A stretch of DNA of 64,000 nucleotides from Carnegiea gigantea (GCA_029747015.1 JAKOGI010000832.1:124001-188000), one strand, 5' to 3'. Shown: positions 21,797 through 33,047, counted from the stretch's first letter. A program made the numbers and translations. Notes: generated by a model from the sequence alone, not told the origin.

Positions 21797-23609
21797 ACCA
21801 TTACTTGTCCTCAAGCATTCATGAAATTGAGGCTAAAGATATGACTAACCTCCCCAGGAAGACATTAGTAGCAGCATCAATAGCTAAATTAACCCAATAA
21901 GTTTAGCCTAAAAGTGATGAAAAATTTTATAAACAGATAGGAGAAGGAAATTTTCGAAAAAGGTAGGAACCATCACATCAAAATATTAAAGTAGTTACTC
22001 AAGTCAACTTGAATAATCATATTGGCATATTGCAATAAGTAGAGCTTAGAAGAACTAATAGAACCTCACTTTAGGGATGAGGCATTCGTCACTCATGTGC
22101 TTAAAATAAAATGCAATTCTGTGAAATCTTATTCCGTAGAATTAAATCAACCATAAGCTTGATACGACTCTCTAACTTGCTACCACTAGAATGCAAAACA
22201 CACAAGGCAATCATGAGGACTTTTAAGGGTTGTAACAGGGCAAATGGGTAAAGGTAAGGAGGGGACAAACATTTTGAGATTTGTCGAGCTAAAAGCCAAA
22301 GACTAAGAGTATAAACCATCATCTCCCACTGAAAACATACTCCTTAAAATATCGACAACATCCCCAGGAGATGTCACAAGAAAAAGTGCTGAAAAATATA
22401 TAAACAATGCCAAATCCTCTTATTGCAATTTTTTTCTTTCTTCCCTTTCTTGTTCGTTTTTTTTCCTTTTTTTTTTCTTTTCAACATATGCACATTTTTT
22501 TACACACCTTTGGTGTGCCTTTTTTTCTTTTCTCTTTCTTTTCTTTTCTTTCTACGAGGAGGATACCGGCAAAGGAAACTATACATTTTCAACACTTTTC
22601 TTACAACTCACAAAACATAATGCAATTAACTTTGAAGGGAAAAATAAAGCATGATTCCCTCATCATATCCAGCCAAACCGAAATATCCATAAAAGGTTAT
22701 CATCCACAAACTACTCCCAATCAACTATGAAAACTTTGTAGCCTTGGCTAAAGGGGTGAGACATATGTATGTGGCCAAAGATAATAATATGGGCTCTCAT
22801 CAATAAATACGGTAAAGGCTCAAAGGGGTAGTAAGAGATTAATTATTCATATAAGGGTGGCTATTTGGTCAATGTAGCTCATAAAGTCAAAGAATGCCTT
22901 AATCACGTTGCCTAAATGTGCATGCTAAATGTGGTACTGAAGAAAAGTCAAAGCAAATTCTAAAGACTTGAAATCTAGGAAGAGTCACACATAAAATGAA
23001 ATATGAGACTAAATTGATGAATCTCAAAATCTCAAAGGAAAGGCTCATCTAACTCTTTGAATTTCATATGCCAAAATACTCATACCAACAATCATTAAGC
23101 AAGCAACTCATATTTAATGTGAAGGTCAAAATATGAAGCATAGTTCGGAAATGCTGAAACAAACATTTTAGTCACAAATGAGCCTAACAAAAGGGTCAAA
23201 ATAGGTAAAAGAAAGCCACTTAGTCTAAATCATCGGAGGATTTATAGGCTCCACTTTTTTTCTTCGTTTTTTTGTTTTTTTATTTTCTTTTTTTTTGAGC
23301 CTAAAATGTAACTAAAAACTAAAAGGCGTCAAAACAAAACTAAAACGAAGAAAGAAACCTAGAAAAACTAAATGATCAACCTAAAAATGCAAACTAAGCC
23401 AAAATGCACGAGCTAAAAAACGCAAATTTTCACACATCCACAACACACATACATGCAACCATGAAAAACTCCCCCATGCTTGGACAATGCATTGTCCTTA
23501 ATGCAAGCATAAAACTCTAAAATGGAGAAGGAGTAGGTGGAGGAGAAGAAAGATGGTGGAGTTGAGAAATGTGCCAGTCTCACGTTGTCTTTAAGCATGC
23601 CCTAAAATC
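21797..23609 (-). other. Athila-like 3' non-coding region
   Basis: No conserved protein. The plus strand has T-rich pyrimidine blocks (22,425-22,560 and 23,250-23,300), purine-rich in the element's sense. At 23,461-23,520 a second copy of the polypurine neighbourhood occurs (minus strand: AGGACAATGCATTGTCC then AAGCATGGGGGAG). Confidence 0.6.
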
Positions 23610-24875
23610 TTAAAAATATTAGTTCTGGGAGGCAATCATCCCATGTAGTTCATCATGACGTTCCTGAACGAAGCCTCAGAGTGAGGCATGCTTAGTTTCT
23701 ATATAAGCTCGTAGAGAAGCTTGCTCCTCTTGAATTGACCAAAGGATAGCATGTAGGTCAGGATAGTCATGAGATGAAGATGGTTGAGAGGAACTAGAAG
23801 CCCTAAGGTAAGGAGGTGGAGGAGGTGGAAGAGGTGGGGTTGGTCGTGCCAACTCTTCGTTATCGGGTAAAAAGTAGAGATAGACCCGGTTCGAGAGAGG
23901 AGCGATCAACATTTAGGAGAGGCATAAGCCAGTTCCCAAGATAAATCCAACAAATACGCCCACCATCAACCTTACAAAATTTCATTTGTTCAAAAGCGGC
24001 CAAGTTCAACCGCTCCAAACCTGTGACTCTATCATCAGGGTTCGGTTCAACTCCAACTAACCTAGTAATGAGGGTAACAAGGCTCCTAATGACAATATCC
24101 TATGTGCAGAACTAGTGGCTGCTCTATACAATTGATTGACCAAGAATGAGCTAAGGTTAATCCACTCATCTTCAAGCATTATATACAAAAAATATAATTC
24201 AGACAGGTGAGGCACATTTATACTATCTTCTTGGGCAAACAAACCACGAGCTAATAACCATTGGGCCACATGAATGTAGGGGTTTTTAATAACACTGCCT
24301 TTAGAATTATTAGTGTCATACCAATGATCCCCAGAAAGTTCACATTAAAAAGCATTCGGATTGAATTCCTTAGAGATATAGCAGTATAGAAGGTCCATAC
24401 TTAGCGAAAAACTAAATATACTATTAAAGGCACTTAAATTAAGCTCATAAAACCCCCTAGTAAGATAAAAGGAAATGTAACCCTCTTGACATCAAGGGCC
24501 ACTCATGAGCTCAACATGAAATGTGCTTAGGAATTCAAGTGTGACGTCCCAATAGGTGTGGTCCCTGGTTTCTAAAAACTGACCCATCCCACCCTGAGCA
24601 AACAACCAATGAAAATCATCCAACAATCCTAAACAATTCAACACATCCTCATCATAATATAAGGTAGCTACCATAAGTTTACTACTTGAAGCATTATATT
24701 TAGTAATGTGTTCAAGATTAGTTAAACCAAGTGGGTATGTAATGTAACCTTGGTGTGTGGGTGCTCCAGGGAGCTCATTGTGGGGCTTGACTTGAAGTCC
24801 TAAATTCTTATGTGATTCTTGCCTTCTTCTTTGGTGCCATAATGGTGTAATGTGGATGGAAAAAACTTCAAACAT
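23610..24875 (-). pseudogene. Athila 3' gene (ATHILA ORF-1-like domain)
   Basis: A nearly continuous minus-strand frame of about 400 codons, broken by a few stops and one frame change. It has a basic N-terminal region (WHQRRRQESHK), then LGLLDDFHWLFAQ and YWDVTLEFLSTFHVE, the hallmark of the plant ATHILA ORF-1-like domain (x-x-P-T-Y-x-E-L-T-L-E-F-L-x-T/S-F). It continues through VAQWLLARGLFAQEDS and VPHLSELYFLYIML, then VNQLYRAATSSAHRI. The C-terminal part is proline- and serine-rich (PTPPLPPPPPPYL) and ends QASLRAYIETKHASL. The function is unknown; in Athila elements such genes sit in the env position. It is better kept than the rest of the element. Confidence 0.7.
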
Positions 24876-25479
24876 TAAACTAAAAAGAAAATGAGAAGAA
24901 AAATGCTAGAAAATGAAAAATTTGAGAAAAGGCAGGTGAATAGTGGAGAAATATGGAAGAAAAAAAGGGAATTTGGAAGAATAAAAGTGAAAAATAGAGT
25001 TATGAAGGTTGTAGGTATGGAGATGGGAAAAGCGGGAGAGAAAGAAGGCTTAAAAGTGAAAACTAAAGGGAGAAATGGGGTTAAGGTGAAGAAAGGAAGT
25101 GAAAAGGGAAGAAATTTGATGGATTTTGGTAAAAACTTGAAGGTTTTAGGTGAAGTGGTTATAGAGTTTTTAGAGAGAGCGTGTGGAGTTCGAGGGAAAA
25201 GATGAAAATAATTGGGTCAAAGGGCCTTGAAAACCTTTGACCATTGACGCAGGACTTACCACGCACCATGGTGGTAGCCACGGACTGTCCGTAGTCAACT
25301 CTGGCCCTAAATTTTTTCATGCTTTTCTCTTATTTTGTTTTCTTTTTCTTTAGACCCTCACAGACCATGGTGGTGTCCGTGGTGCTTCTTAAAAAAACCT
25401 CTTATTATACTTCTTTCTCTTTAATTTATATAGTATAATAAATTTCTAGTTAAGGTTTTAAAATTCAAAAATAACACAA
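24876..25479 (-). other. Spacer upstream of the Athila 3' gene
   Basis: Purine-rich on the plus strand (24,891-25,205), so pyrimidine-rich in the element's sense, just upstream of the 3' gene. CCACGGACTGTCCGT-type palindromic units lie at 25,255-25,306 and 25,360-25,385. The plus-strand open frame here is low-complexity (K/G/E-rich) and not credible as a gene. Confidence 0.55.
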
Positions 25480-25932
25480 AATACAATAAAAAGGGTACAT
25501 ATAAAGAAAAAAGCAAAACAAACACTTGGGTTGCCTCGCAAAAAGCGCTCGTTTATGGTCGGGAGCTCGACCTTTCTTTTATTCCGCTTCGAGTTTATTA
25601 AAAATGTGGGCGTTGTTTTTATCGCGAACCACGAAATTGAAATCGTTCAACTGAAGGTACCATCTTAGATACTCTAGTTAGAAGCCCTTTTTCATCATCA
25701 AATGATGTCATAGCATACCATCAGCATACAAGACAAATTGATAATGGGCTTTATCAAACAAACCACTATCATCATGTTCAATCCCAAGATCAAAATCTAA
25801 ATTGACTCCTTTCATAGGAGATAAAGAAAGGACTACTTGAGCGAACCTGCAAGAATAGTTCATGGAAGGCTCATTAGAAGCATAGGCCTCAACCTCGGCT
25901 ATGCTAGCTGGCATAGGAGCATCAAACTCCAC
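25480..25932 (-). pseudogene. Degenerate pol-to-3'-gene junction
   Basis: On the minus strand, a 74-residue open frame (MEFDAPMPASIAEVEAYASN...) has no recognisable domain. It is followed by CGAGCGCTTTTTGCGAGGCA near 25,530-25,550. This resembles the segment (AAGCGCTTxxTGGGAGGCAACCC) that in Athila elements follows the end of pol. If so, reverse transcriptase and integrase have been deleted between here and the protease at 26,175. The identity of the frame itself is unknown. Confidence 0.5.
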
Positions 25933-26174
25933 CTTAACATAACCCTGGCCGGGATGCTCTGTAGAAATCTAATTAGAATCAAAAGGGTCAGAACAACTCC
26001 AACCATCCTCTATCTCTATTTTAGGAAAAAGGAGAAATACATCAGATAGGAAAGAATTGGAAAAAAAACTTTCTCATCCATGAAACAACATGTAGCATAA
26101 CACCCCCTACTTCAAATGTTATTCGGCCCCCTTTTACATTAATAGTGCAACCTGAAGTAGTTAAGAAGAGTCTC

Positions 26175-26756
26175 CTAAGAATAATTTGTGCATTCGTCAG
26201 TCTCAGTCATACTAGCAATGATAAAATCTTCCAACACCCAAAAATCTCTTATTTTTACGGGTAAATCCTCCAATGTACCCAAAGGTCGTGTTTCAGAACC
26301 ATCAGCTAATTGGAGTGTAAAAGGTGCAGGTCGCAATGGTCCCAAATGAAGCTTATGAAACATAGAGTATGGCATTAAATTGACACTTGCACCAAGGTCA
26401 CATAGGGCTCTTTCAATCTTCATTTTTCCTACGACACAGGGGATAGAAAAGCCACCTAGGTAAGCAAACTTAAGGGGAAAGACTTTGGGAATCCCAAAGC
26501 TACCATTTTCTCTAAAAGTTATAGGCTCACCCTTATCATTTTTGTCCTTGCTCTCAGCCATGATCACTTCTTCATCCTCCTTAAGTGTTATGTCCTCAGG
26601 ATGCTCCACCCCTTCTTTTAAGGTAACACAGTTACAATGCTCACAGGGGTTAGATTCGGGTTTACTAGGTAGTCCACCCAGAGACGTAGTTTGTTGAGCT
26701 ATTTGAGCTTCCAACATCTTATTATGAGTAGTAAGCACATCAATCTTAGAGGCCAA
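26175..26756 (-). pseudogene. Athila-type aspartic protease
   Basis: A 193-residue minus-strand frame. Residues about 75-95 give FGIPKVFPLKFAYLGGFSIP, then ERALCDLGASVNLMPYSMF, the Athila protease active site (CDLGASxNLMP, Asp kept), followed by FTLQLADGSETRPLGTLEDL and FWVLEDFII. The usual next residues (x-x-D-x-x-P-I-I-L-G-R-P-F-L) and the whole reverse transcriptase are absent, because the frame ends soon after. The region before it has an acidic, Lys-rich linker. It follows gag in the usual order. It is the longest uninterrupted protein segment of the element. Confidence 0.83.
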
Positions 26757-27025
26757 TTACTTAATGTACTCATCTTGCTTTTGTTGAGCCAAAAGCATAT
26801 TCTCCATCATAGACTCTAAGTTCGATTTTTAAGGTGTTTGTTGTGGATAGGATGGTCTTTAAAATCCAGGGGGTGGTTTAAAATTCATTTGCGGCATGAG
26901 TGGGGCATTAGACTTATAAGAGAAATTGGGGTTATTTCTCCCACCGGGATTATACGTGCTAAAGAAAAGGTCATTCGTTGGTTTAGGTCATAGTTGTTCA
27001 CATAATTGACCTGATCACTTACATC

Positions 27026-27986
27026 TTAGGCAAAAGGACTACCCACTTGACAATGCATAGTAAAATGACCAACTGATCCACATGTATCACATGATGGGAA
27101 GGGGTTACTTAACCTAACAGAATTAACATTCAAGCGTTCTAATTTTTGAAACATAGCATCAACTTTAGAAGAAAGAATAGAAATAGCATCTAATTCCAGC
27201 TTACCTCTAACCTGCTTGCGTTGGGCTCTCTCAAATAGCCATTGGAAATTATTAAGGGACATCTCTCCTACAAGATTGTATGCTTCATCTTTAGTTTTGT
27301 TCATAAGGGTACCTCCTGCTGCCACATCAATAGTAGACCTCAATGGTTGGATGACTCCATTATAAAATGTTTGCACAATCATCCATCTTTGAAGGCCATG
27401 GTGAGGGCATAAGCATCAAAGATCTTTCAATTGCTCCCAAGCTTCATAGAGAGTCTCATCTTGTTTTTGAGAGAAAGTAGTGATTTGATTTCGAAAGCTT
27501 GCCGTATTACTTGGAGGAAAGAACTTGGCAAGAAAGACTTTTGTAAGCTCATCCCATGTCGTTATGGATCTTGGAGGTAACGAGTGAAGCCACACCCTTA
27601 CCTTATTGCTAAGTAAAAAGGGAAATAGGCGTAAGCGGATGGCATCGCTAGAAACTCCGTTGAGCTTTAACGCATAACACACCTCTGAAAAGATGGAGAT
27701 GTGTAAGTTTGGATCTTCTAACGAGGTGCCTCCGAACTGAGATTGTTGTATGATGGATAAGGGCTGGTTTGAGCTCAAAGTTGTTTGTTTCTATATTTGG
27801 CCAAACGATGCTCGAGGAAATGCCTTGGACTCCCTGGAGCGTCCTTTGGTCACCTCTTATTCCTGCCATTGATAAAGGAACTGGTTGAGCCTTGAGCCTT
27901 TGTGCTTCTACCCTTAATTTTTTCCTTCTAGAGTGAAAAGTCCTTTTGATTTCTGGATTGAATTCAAACGAAAAGGGACTTTGCAT
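27026..27986 (-). pseudogene. Athila-type gag
   Basis: Three overlapping minus-strand frames together follow Athila gag. They give SIVWPNIETNNFELKPALI, then a frame change to QFGGTSLEDPNLHISIF, DAIRLRLFPFLLSNKVRVWL, FLAKFFPPSNTASFRNQI, DETLYEAWEQLKDL, and after another break QTFYNGVIQPLRSTIDVAAG and LMNKTKDEAYNLV. The zinc knuckle CDTCGSVGHFTMHC (27,050-27,091) is intact as CX2CX4HX4C. Gag forms the particle and binds RNA. Two frame breaks and stops make it a pseudogene, but it is well preserved. Confidence 0.88.
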
Positions 27987-28110
27987 ATATAGGGGAAATC
28001 TACAAAATTGATATGATAACTACTAATGCAAATAAAAAATATAAGGAAAAGAAAATAATCATAAAATGCTAAGTCAATTTCTAAGGGCTAACTCAATATC
28101 CATAAATTTA

Positions 28111-28129
28111 GTCCCCGGCAATAGAGCCA
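28111..28129 (-). other. Primer-binding site, Athila type
   Basis: Minus strand TGGCTCTATTGCCGGGGAC, six bases after the 5' LTR. It resembles the Athila site TGGCGCCGTTGCCGGGGA. Confidence 0.85.
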
Positions 28130-28135
28130 GAAACT

Positions 28136-29416
28136 TAACTTGTGCCTGCAAGTGCACGAGTGTTGTAGTTTAGTAAAGATATCGTTCCTATGAAGACCAA
28201 TTGTAATCTATTGAGTTCTGTCCTATAAAAGTGATAAGCAAGCAATTTCAATAGACAGTTTGAATGACACTATAACCTAATTGGAAAATTCAATCAATTA
28301 AAAACATCTAGGGATTATTTCACCTTGTGAAGATGCACATCAATAAAATATATCATGTACTTGATCTATAATGGGGGATTGAAAGGAGTGCAATTGCATT
28401 TAAAATTCAATATTCCTTCGAAATAAATCAAATTGCCTACACTAACCAGTCATTCTTTCAAATACCCTTGTTTAATCTAAGTTATAGATCTTTGATCGCT
28501 GAAGGATCCTCTTAACAAGCGAATCTCTTTCAAGTATTGCTAAGTCAAGTCCTATCTTGTTAATCAAATAGAAAGTTTCACCTTTCAGTCCTTCACTTAA
28601 CTATTTAGAATTAGCAAATGAATTTGGCCAAAATTCAATCACAACAATTTCACACATAAGATAGAATTCGACAAATCCTTATCAAGAACAAGTGCAACTA
28701 AATAAAGATGAAAGATTTCAACATCAATACTTGGCTAACAATCCCTAGATTGAGAAAACCACTCACACATGTTTAAACAACAAAACTAAACAAAGTTTGA
28801 GAGAAGAAAACTTAGCACAATTGGAGATCCTTCCAAGGTTTCCCAACTTTGCAAGGGCTTCAAACCAGTAAGCCCTTCTTCAGCACTCACACTCAAAACT
28901 ACTAAAAATCTAAACTACACTTAGAAAAAATGGAAAAGGAATGGAAAACTAGAGAGAAGAGTTCTCTTTCTTTTCTGTGTGTCTCCTCTCTGCCGAAAAT
29001 GACTCTATTTAAAGAGGAATATAATCATCCTCAACCACACGATGAAGGAAAATGAACAGGCTTGGAGTTATGGCCTCACTACGGACTCATCCTTAGCCAC
29101 ACGATAAAGGAAAATGCACAGGCTTGGAGTTATGGCCTCACCACGAACAGTCCGTGGTGAGCTCTATCTTGGTAATCCTCCGTTTTTTCTTCTTCCATGG
29201 GCATGGTGACTTGGGAGTGTAAATGGGGAGTCAAGGTATGCTCAATTATGGTCAACTTTAGGGTAAAACGGTCCAAAAACCTACAAAATACAGAAAAGAA
29301 CCATGCTCGAGCATAAAACTGAAAAAAAGTATAAATTATAACATAGACAACATAATTCTTCCTAAAAGAAGGGCGCACAATGGCCTCAAAATAGTGTGCA
29401 CTTTAAGGACTTATCA
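28136..29416 (-). repeat. 5' LTR of the Athila-like element
   Basis: 1,281 bp, paired with 20,581-21,779. Its inner end reads ...GCAGGCACAAGTTA where the other copy has ...GCAGGCATAGGTCA; the differences are transitions. A local duplication (GGCTTGGAGTTATGGCCTCAC at 29,060 and 29,122) makes it longer than the 3' LTR. A CCACGAACAGTCCGTGG palindrome lies at 29,144-29,160. Confidence 0.92.
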
Positions 29417-29429
29417 CGTACCCCCCCCC

Positions 29430-29870
29430 CAAAAAACAAATTGGAAGCTTAGCATGTTCCATCATTGACTTGATCATATGAAGCAGCGTACGATTCCCGC
29501 ACTCTATAACGCCATTGTTGTGAGGTATGTGGTGTCGTTAGCTGTCTATGCTTCCGCAGTCAAATATTTGAACACATCAAGTACCTAATAGTGGAGATTT
29601 AATAGGTACACATATCTATATTATGAATCATCTATGAGAGTTATGAAATGAAATTTTTCGTGACGTGCTTTCACATTCATGGGTCCACAGATGTTGGAGT
29701 GAATGAACTTCAAAGGACTCGATTTTGGCCTTACCCAACGACTTTACAGTTGCTTTGCTTGCTAAAGTTAACTCTCATATGGGCAACTTAACCTTAGTTA
29801 GTAGGTGATAAAAGTCCATATTTGGCTAGTTTGTTTACTCTATCTTGGCCCTCATGATCAAGTTGAGCAT
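29430..29870 (-). pseudogene. Copia GAG-pre-integrase and integrase core
   Basis: In shifting minus-strand frames: a degenerate LDHEGQDRVNKLAKYGLLSP (family WHARLGHxGxxRxxxLxKxGLL), then CGPMNVKARHEKFHFITLIDD (the D-x-x-G-P-x-x-x-x-S-x-x-G-x-x-Y-F-x-x-F-I-D-D core, with the final Asp pair kept). Lower down comes RHHIPHNNGVIECGNRTLL (family TPQQNGVAERxNRTLL), with the catalytic Glu present, and SMMEHAKLPICF. Integrase inserts cDNA into the host. The domain is cut at 29,417 and resumes at 20,580. Confidence 0.8.
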
Positions 29871-29879
29871 GCTTAAACA

Positions 29880-30290
29880 CAGAATAAAAAACGAGGCAAA
29901 GATGAAAGATGCTTCATTTCGTCCAAAACATCAAAAAAATCTTTCAATGTTGCATGGCCAAACAAATTACCATAATATACAATAGACAAAAATCGAAAGA
30001 GAAAACAGATTCTCATAAGCAAAATACATAAGGGAACATTATACCCCAGGCGCATAGAGAGCATAGTGAAGAAGCAGTGCATTCTCTGCATGGAGTTTAA
30101 GATAATGTGTCCCTATTTTGAGGATATCTTCTTCACTGTTGTTTTCTGAAATGACAGTCTATAAACCAATCGGGTAGCGATGAAAGTTCACAAAATCGAC
30201 TTGGTCCTGAACTACATGCTTCGTTGTTCCCATGCCTACAATCCATTAGGGATCATAGTTAGCAACAAATACTTGGGCCACACATAATAT
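29880..30290 (-). pseudogene. Copia protease region
   Basis: Minus-strand frames give WIVGMGTTKHVVQDQVDF near 30,190-30,245, where the family has WIVDSGATxHV. The active-site D-S-G is now G-M-G, so the protease is dead. It continues as NNSEEDILKIGTHYLKLHAE and LLLHYALYAPGV, the conserved segment (LxLxxVLYAPGxxRNLxS) before GAG-pre-integrase. The identification rests on this ordered series; the frame changes at least twice. Confidence 0.68.
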
Positions 30291-30299
30291 TCAGGGGTA

Positions 30300-30830
30300 A
30301 CTATGAAAGAACGTACCTTGGCTTGGGACAATCCTGAGTCTAGGGTTTCTTGTTTCCATAATTTATAGCATTTCATGTGCGCTGTTTTCTTCTCTCTATT
30401 TCCCTTGGCCTTTTTCCTTCTGACAATACCACCCTCGGGTTCAGAAGTTTAAAAAAAATGAACCTGATTGGACATGAATTTAAGCTGATCCCACATGCAC
30501 TAAGCATTGGAATAACTTTTAAATTCCCCCACCACATGTTATATAACATGCTATAGCATGTTGATCGATCGTTCTCAGAGCATTTTTGGTATGCCCTTAG
30601 GTTCTCTCAATACTACTCATTAGCAGTACCATCTTTACTATTCTAAGAGGCCTAAAAGCCATCAAGTGTTCTAACACTTCACGCTTGTTCAAAAGAAATT
30701 GAATCTTCTCACACTTTGTGTCATAGTTAGTCCTGTCAAACTTTTTATTGGTAAGCAAATCACCAACCAAATTTTAATTTCTATATCTAGAAGTATATAT
30801 ATAAAAGATGGACCTTAGGCATATTTTTAA
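30300..30830 (-). pseudogene. Copia gag
   Basis: From 30,830 the minus strand reads NKKFDRTNYDTKCEKIQFLL and REVLEHLMAF (family F-x-G-x-N-Y-x-x-W-x-x-x-I-x-x-x-L), then KNALRTIDQHAIACYI with stops, and a MWDQLKF-like segment in another frame. Near 30,340-30,400 is a degenerate zinc knuckle (MKCYKLWKQETLDSGL for C-x-x-C-x-x-x-G-H-x-x-x-x-C). This order matches the UBN2-type Copia gag. Frameshifts and stops abound. Confidence 0.68.
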
Positions 30831-31009
30831 ATAATTAAATTATCAAAAACTCCATCATTCATGTCGCATGATTGAAAATTTTGCTAAGCACATACAAACA
30901 TGAATTAGAAATTTTTATAACTTAACTACCATATTTTTCCAGAAAATAAAATTTACGGATTACTCAACTGTTAAATTAATTAACACAATTAGAAATATCA
31001 CAAAGATAT

Positions 31010-31910
31010 TCAACTTAATCATGTAAAACAAATTCAGATGATGTTATGTTATATAAAACGAATTTATAAAATTATAAATATGTCATTTAAAACTCTTTTT
31101 AATGACACATGAAATAGCAACTATTATTATATATATAAAACATATTCATATAATAGAATGAAACGATATTGTGAAATTCGAATAACGACATGTTACGAAA
31201 GAAGTTCATTAAAGCCCATATAGTATTACATAAAAAACATTTATATAATAATCATAAAACATATTCAAATGCCGCTCATAAATTATAAAGCACATTTATA
31301 ATTTCATGAATTTAGATTTCATAAAACAAATTCATAAAATGTTGCTAAACTACATAATTAGCAAATTCATAACAACTAATGTAATTAGTACATATATAAA
31401 ACACATTTATATAATTTCACTAATTAATAACTGACATGAAACATATTCATGTGACAAAATATCATATAGAACATATTTATACAACATAATTTGTAACATA
31501 AAACACATCTAAATATTAATCGCAAGTAATTATATAGAACACATCCATATAATATTACAAAATTAAATAATATGAAATGAATCCAAGTATTACTAACAAA
31601 TTATATGAAACATATTCATGTAATATTGTGAATTTAAATTCTATGAAACGAATTCATAAAACAATTACATACTATGAACATCTAAATAATGACATGAAAC
31701 TGGTTAAATAATATTTTAAATTTAAATTACATAAAACGAATTAATATAAAACATAACTTACAAGGCATTCTCATATATGGATCGCAACAGCTATATCAAA
31801 CATATTTATGCAATTACTACGAATTTATGAAATGAATTCATAAATATCTACTCAAGTATGTAACATTATTTTTTAGCCTTATGAAACATATTCACATAAT
31901 AATAAAAGAA
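31010..31910. repeat. Degenerate AT-rich tandem array in the Copia leader
   Basis: About 20 or more diverged units of roughly 35 bp alternate between a form like AAACATATTCATATAAT and one like AAACGAATTCATAAAA. Clear examples start near 31,134, 31,397, 31,436, 31,533, 31,606, 31,642, 31,828 and 31,880. The units are partly self-complementary (ATGAAACATATTCAT). It lies between gag and the primer-binding site of the Copia element. Confidence 0.72.
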
Positions 31911-33047
31911 ATATAAACAGAAACCCTCAATCCCTGAACAATTCTTCATCTTCTTAGACCCTTCGCTTTCTAACTTCATTCTGCTCCTTAACACTTTCAA
32001 CCTCTCTCCCTCTCTGGCTTCTTTCTCCACCTTATAAACGGAACTTAGCTCCAGTGCCTCTGCCATAAAAGGAAAATGGGCAACTTAACTCCATCTACCT
32101 ATTTGCTTCAGTGCCTCGCCCACCACCCTAACTTCCATTCTCCTCCTTCTAGCAGCCACCTCTGCTAAGAAGCCCAATCATGCAGCTATTGGTGCTCGAG
32201 TAACAGGAAGAGGATGTAAAACTACCGTCTGTCGTAACAAATTCAAGGCACGCAAGCCTCTGTGACGTTTCCCTAAGTGAAGTCGACACTGCTAGGGTCT
32301 AGATTGGTCGCCAAGGGACTGGAATCTACCAGTCATGCACAAAAACATGCCTCACACGTGGTGGCGCGTGGATCTAAGCACTTCTCGTCAAAGCGGTTTG
32401 CGGTTTTCTCTAACGGATTTGCAAATATTGACTCATTTGACAGGCGGAGGAGGAAGAAGGGACACTAAGTCTACCTTCATATAGTGTGTGACGCGCACAC
32501 ACGCTGTCCCTCTGTATAGTTTCTAATGGGTATGGTCGAATCCCCCTTTCTTGCTTTCCTTCTTCTTATTTTGGATACTTTCTCAAATTTAATTTTTAAT
32601 TATTTGTTTTTATTGCTGTTTGGAGTGTCTCGCTTAGGCCATTAAGACTTAGTTAAGGCTAATGTCACTGTAGCCATGGAGGAGAAGATGACCTTTTTGG
32701 GTTGATCGATAGAGTCACATCAAAGGGTGAAGGTTTAAGGACTCCAGGTCTAGGGTTACTATTCTGAGTTTACAAGAACACTTAGCAAAACCTAGGAATT
32801 ATAACAATTTAATTAGTACAGAAACTTGCTAAGCCTTGAAAAAGATAATTACAGAATTGAATAAACCATTTGAAAACCAATACAAGTCAAGTTCGTTGGG
32901 GCAGACATAATTAACCATGCCTCTTATGGGTTTAATTAGTGTAATCACACACAACAGCACACAATCATGCTTTGAATCAAGATTAAATATATTAATTGCT
33001 TATCAAAACATGATTTGAATTAACCGGGGTCAAATCCGAGCAACAAT
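31911..33047 (-). other. Copia untranslated leader
   Basis: No recognisable protein between the tandem array and the primer site. It holds a GC-richer patch at 32,100-32,520, including an alternating GTGTGTGACGCGCACACAC stretch near 32,484. The short open frames here are not supported as genes. Confidence 0.5.

Larger units (their letters stand above)
20581..29416 (-). mobile_element. Athila-like Ty3 element lacking RT and integrase
   Basis: An 8.8-kb antisense element with LTRs at 28,136-29,416 (5') and 20,581-21,779 (3'), an Athila-type primer-binding site at 28,111-28,129, a purine-rich tract at the 3' LTR, gag (27,986-27,026), protease (26,756-26,175) and an extra gene near the 3' end (24,875-23,610). 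No reverse transcriptase, RNase H or integrase motif lies between protease and the 3' gene, so it could move only with help. Flanks CGTGC (20,576-20,580) and CGTAC (29,417-29,421) form a target duplication with one transition. It is inserted in a Copia integrase. Confidence 0.92.

Noticed and set aside
22407..22730. Phe-rich open frames suggesting a membrane protein.
   Set aside because: They are translations of a T-rich low-complexity tract in the Athila-like 3' non-coding region.
24891..25205. A 104-residue plus-strand open frame (Lys/Gly/Glu-rich).
   Set aside because: Purine-rich composition produces it. It is antisense to an Athila-like element and has no recognisable motif.
20588..29416. 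Athila-like LTR ending at TGCCTGCA (20,588 and 28,143).
   Set aside because: Moving the boundary to 20,581 and 28,136 adds seven bases that match apart from transitions, gives TG/CA-like ends, and reveals the CGTGC/CGTAC target duplication.
31010..31910. CRISPR-like or centromeric satellite array.
   Set aside because: The units are highly diverged and AT-rich, without uniform spacers, in plant DNA. The array sits in the leader of a Copia element.
32277..32468. A 63-residue basic open frame as a small gene.
   Set aside because: It lies in the antisense Copia leader, has no recognisable domain, and its length is expected by chance.
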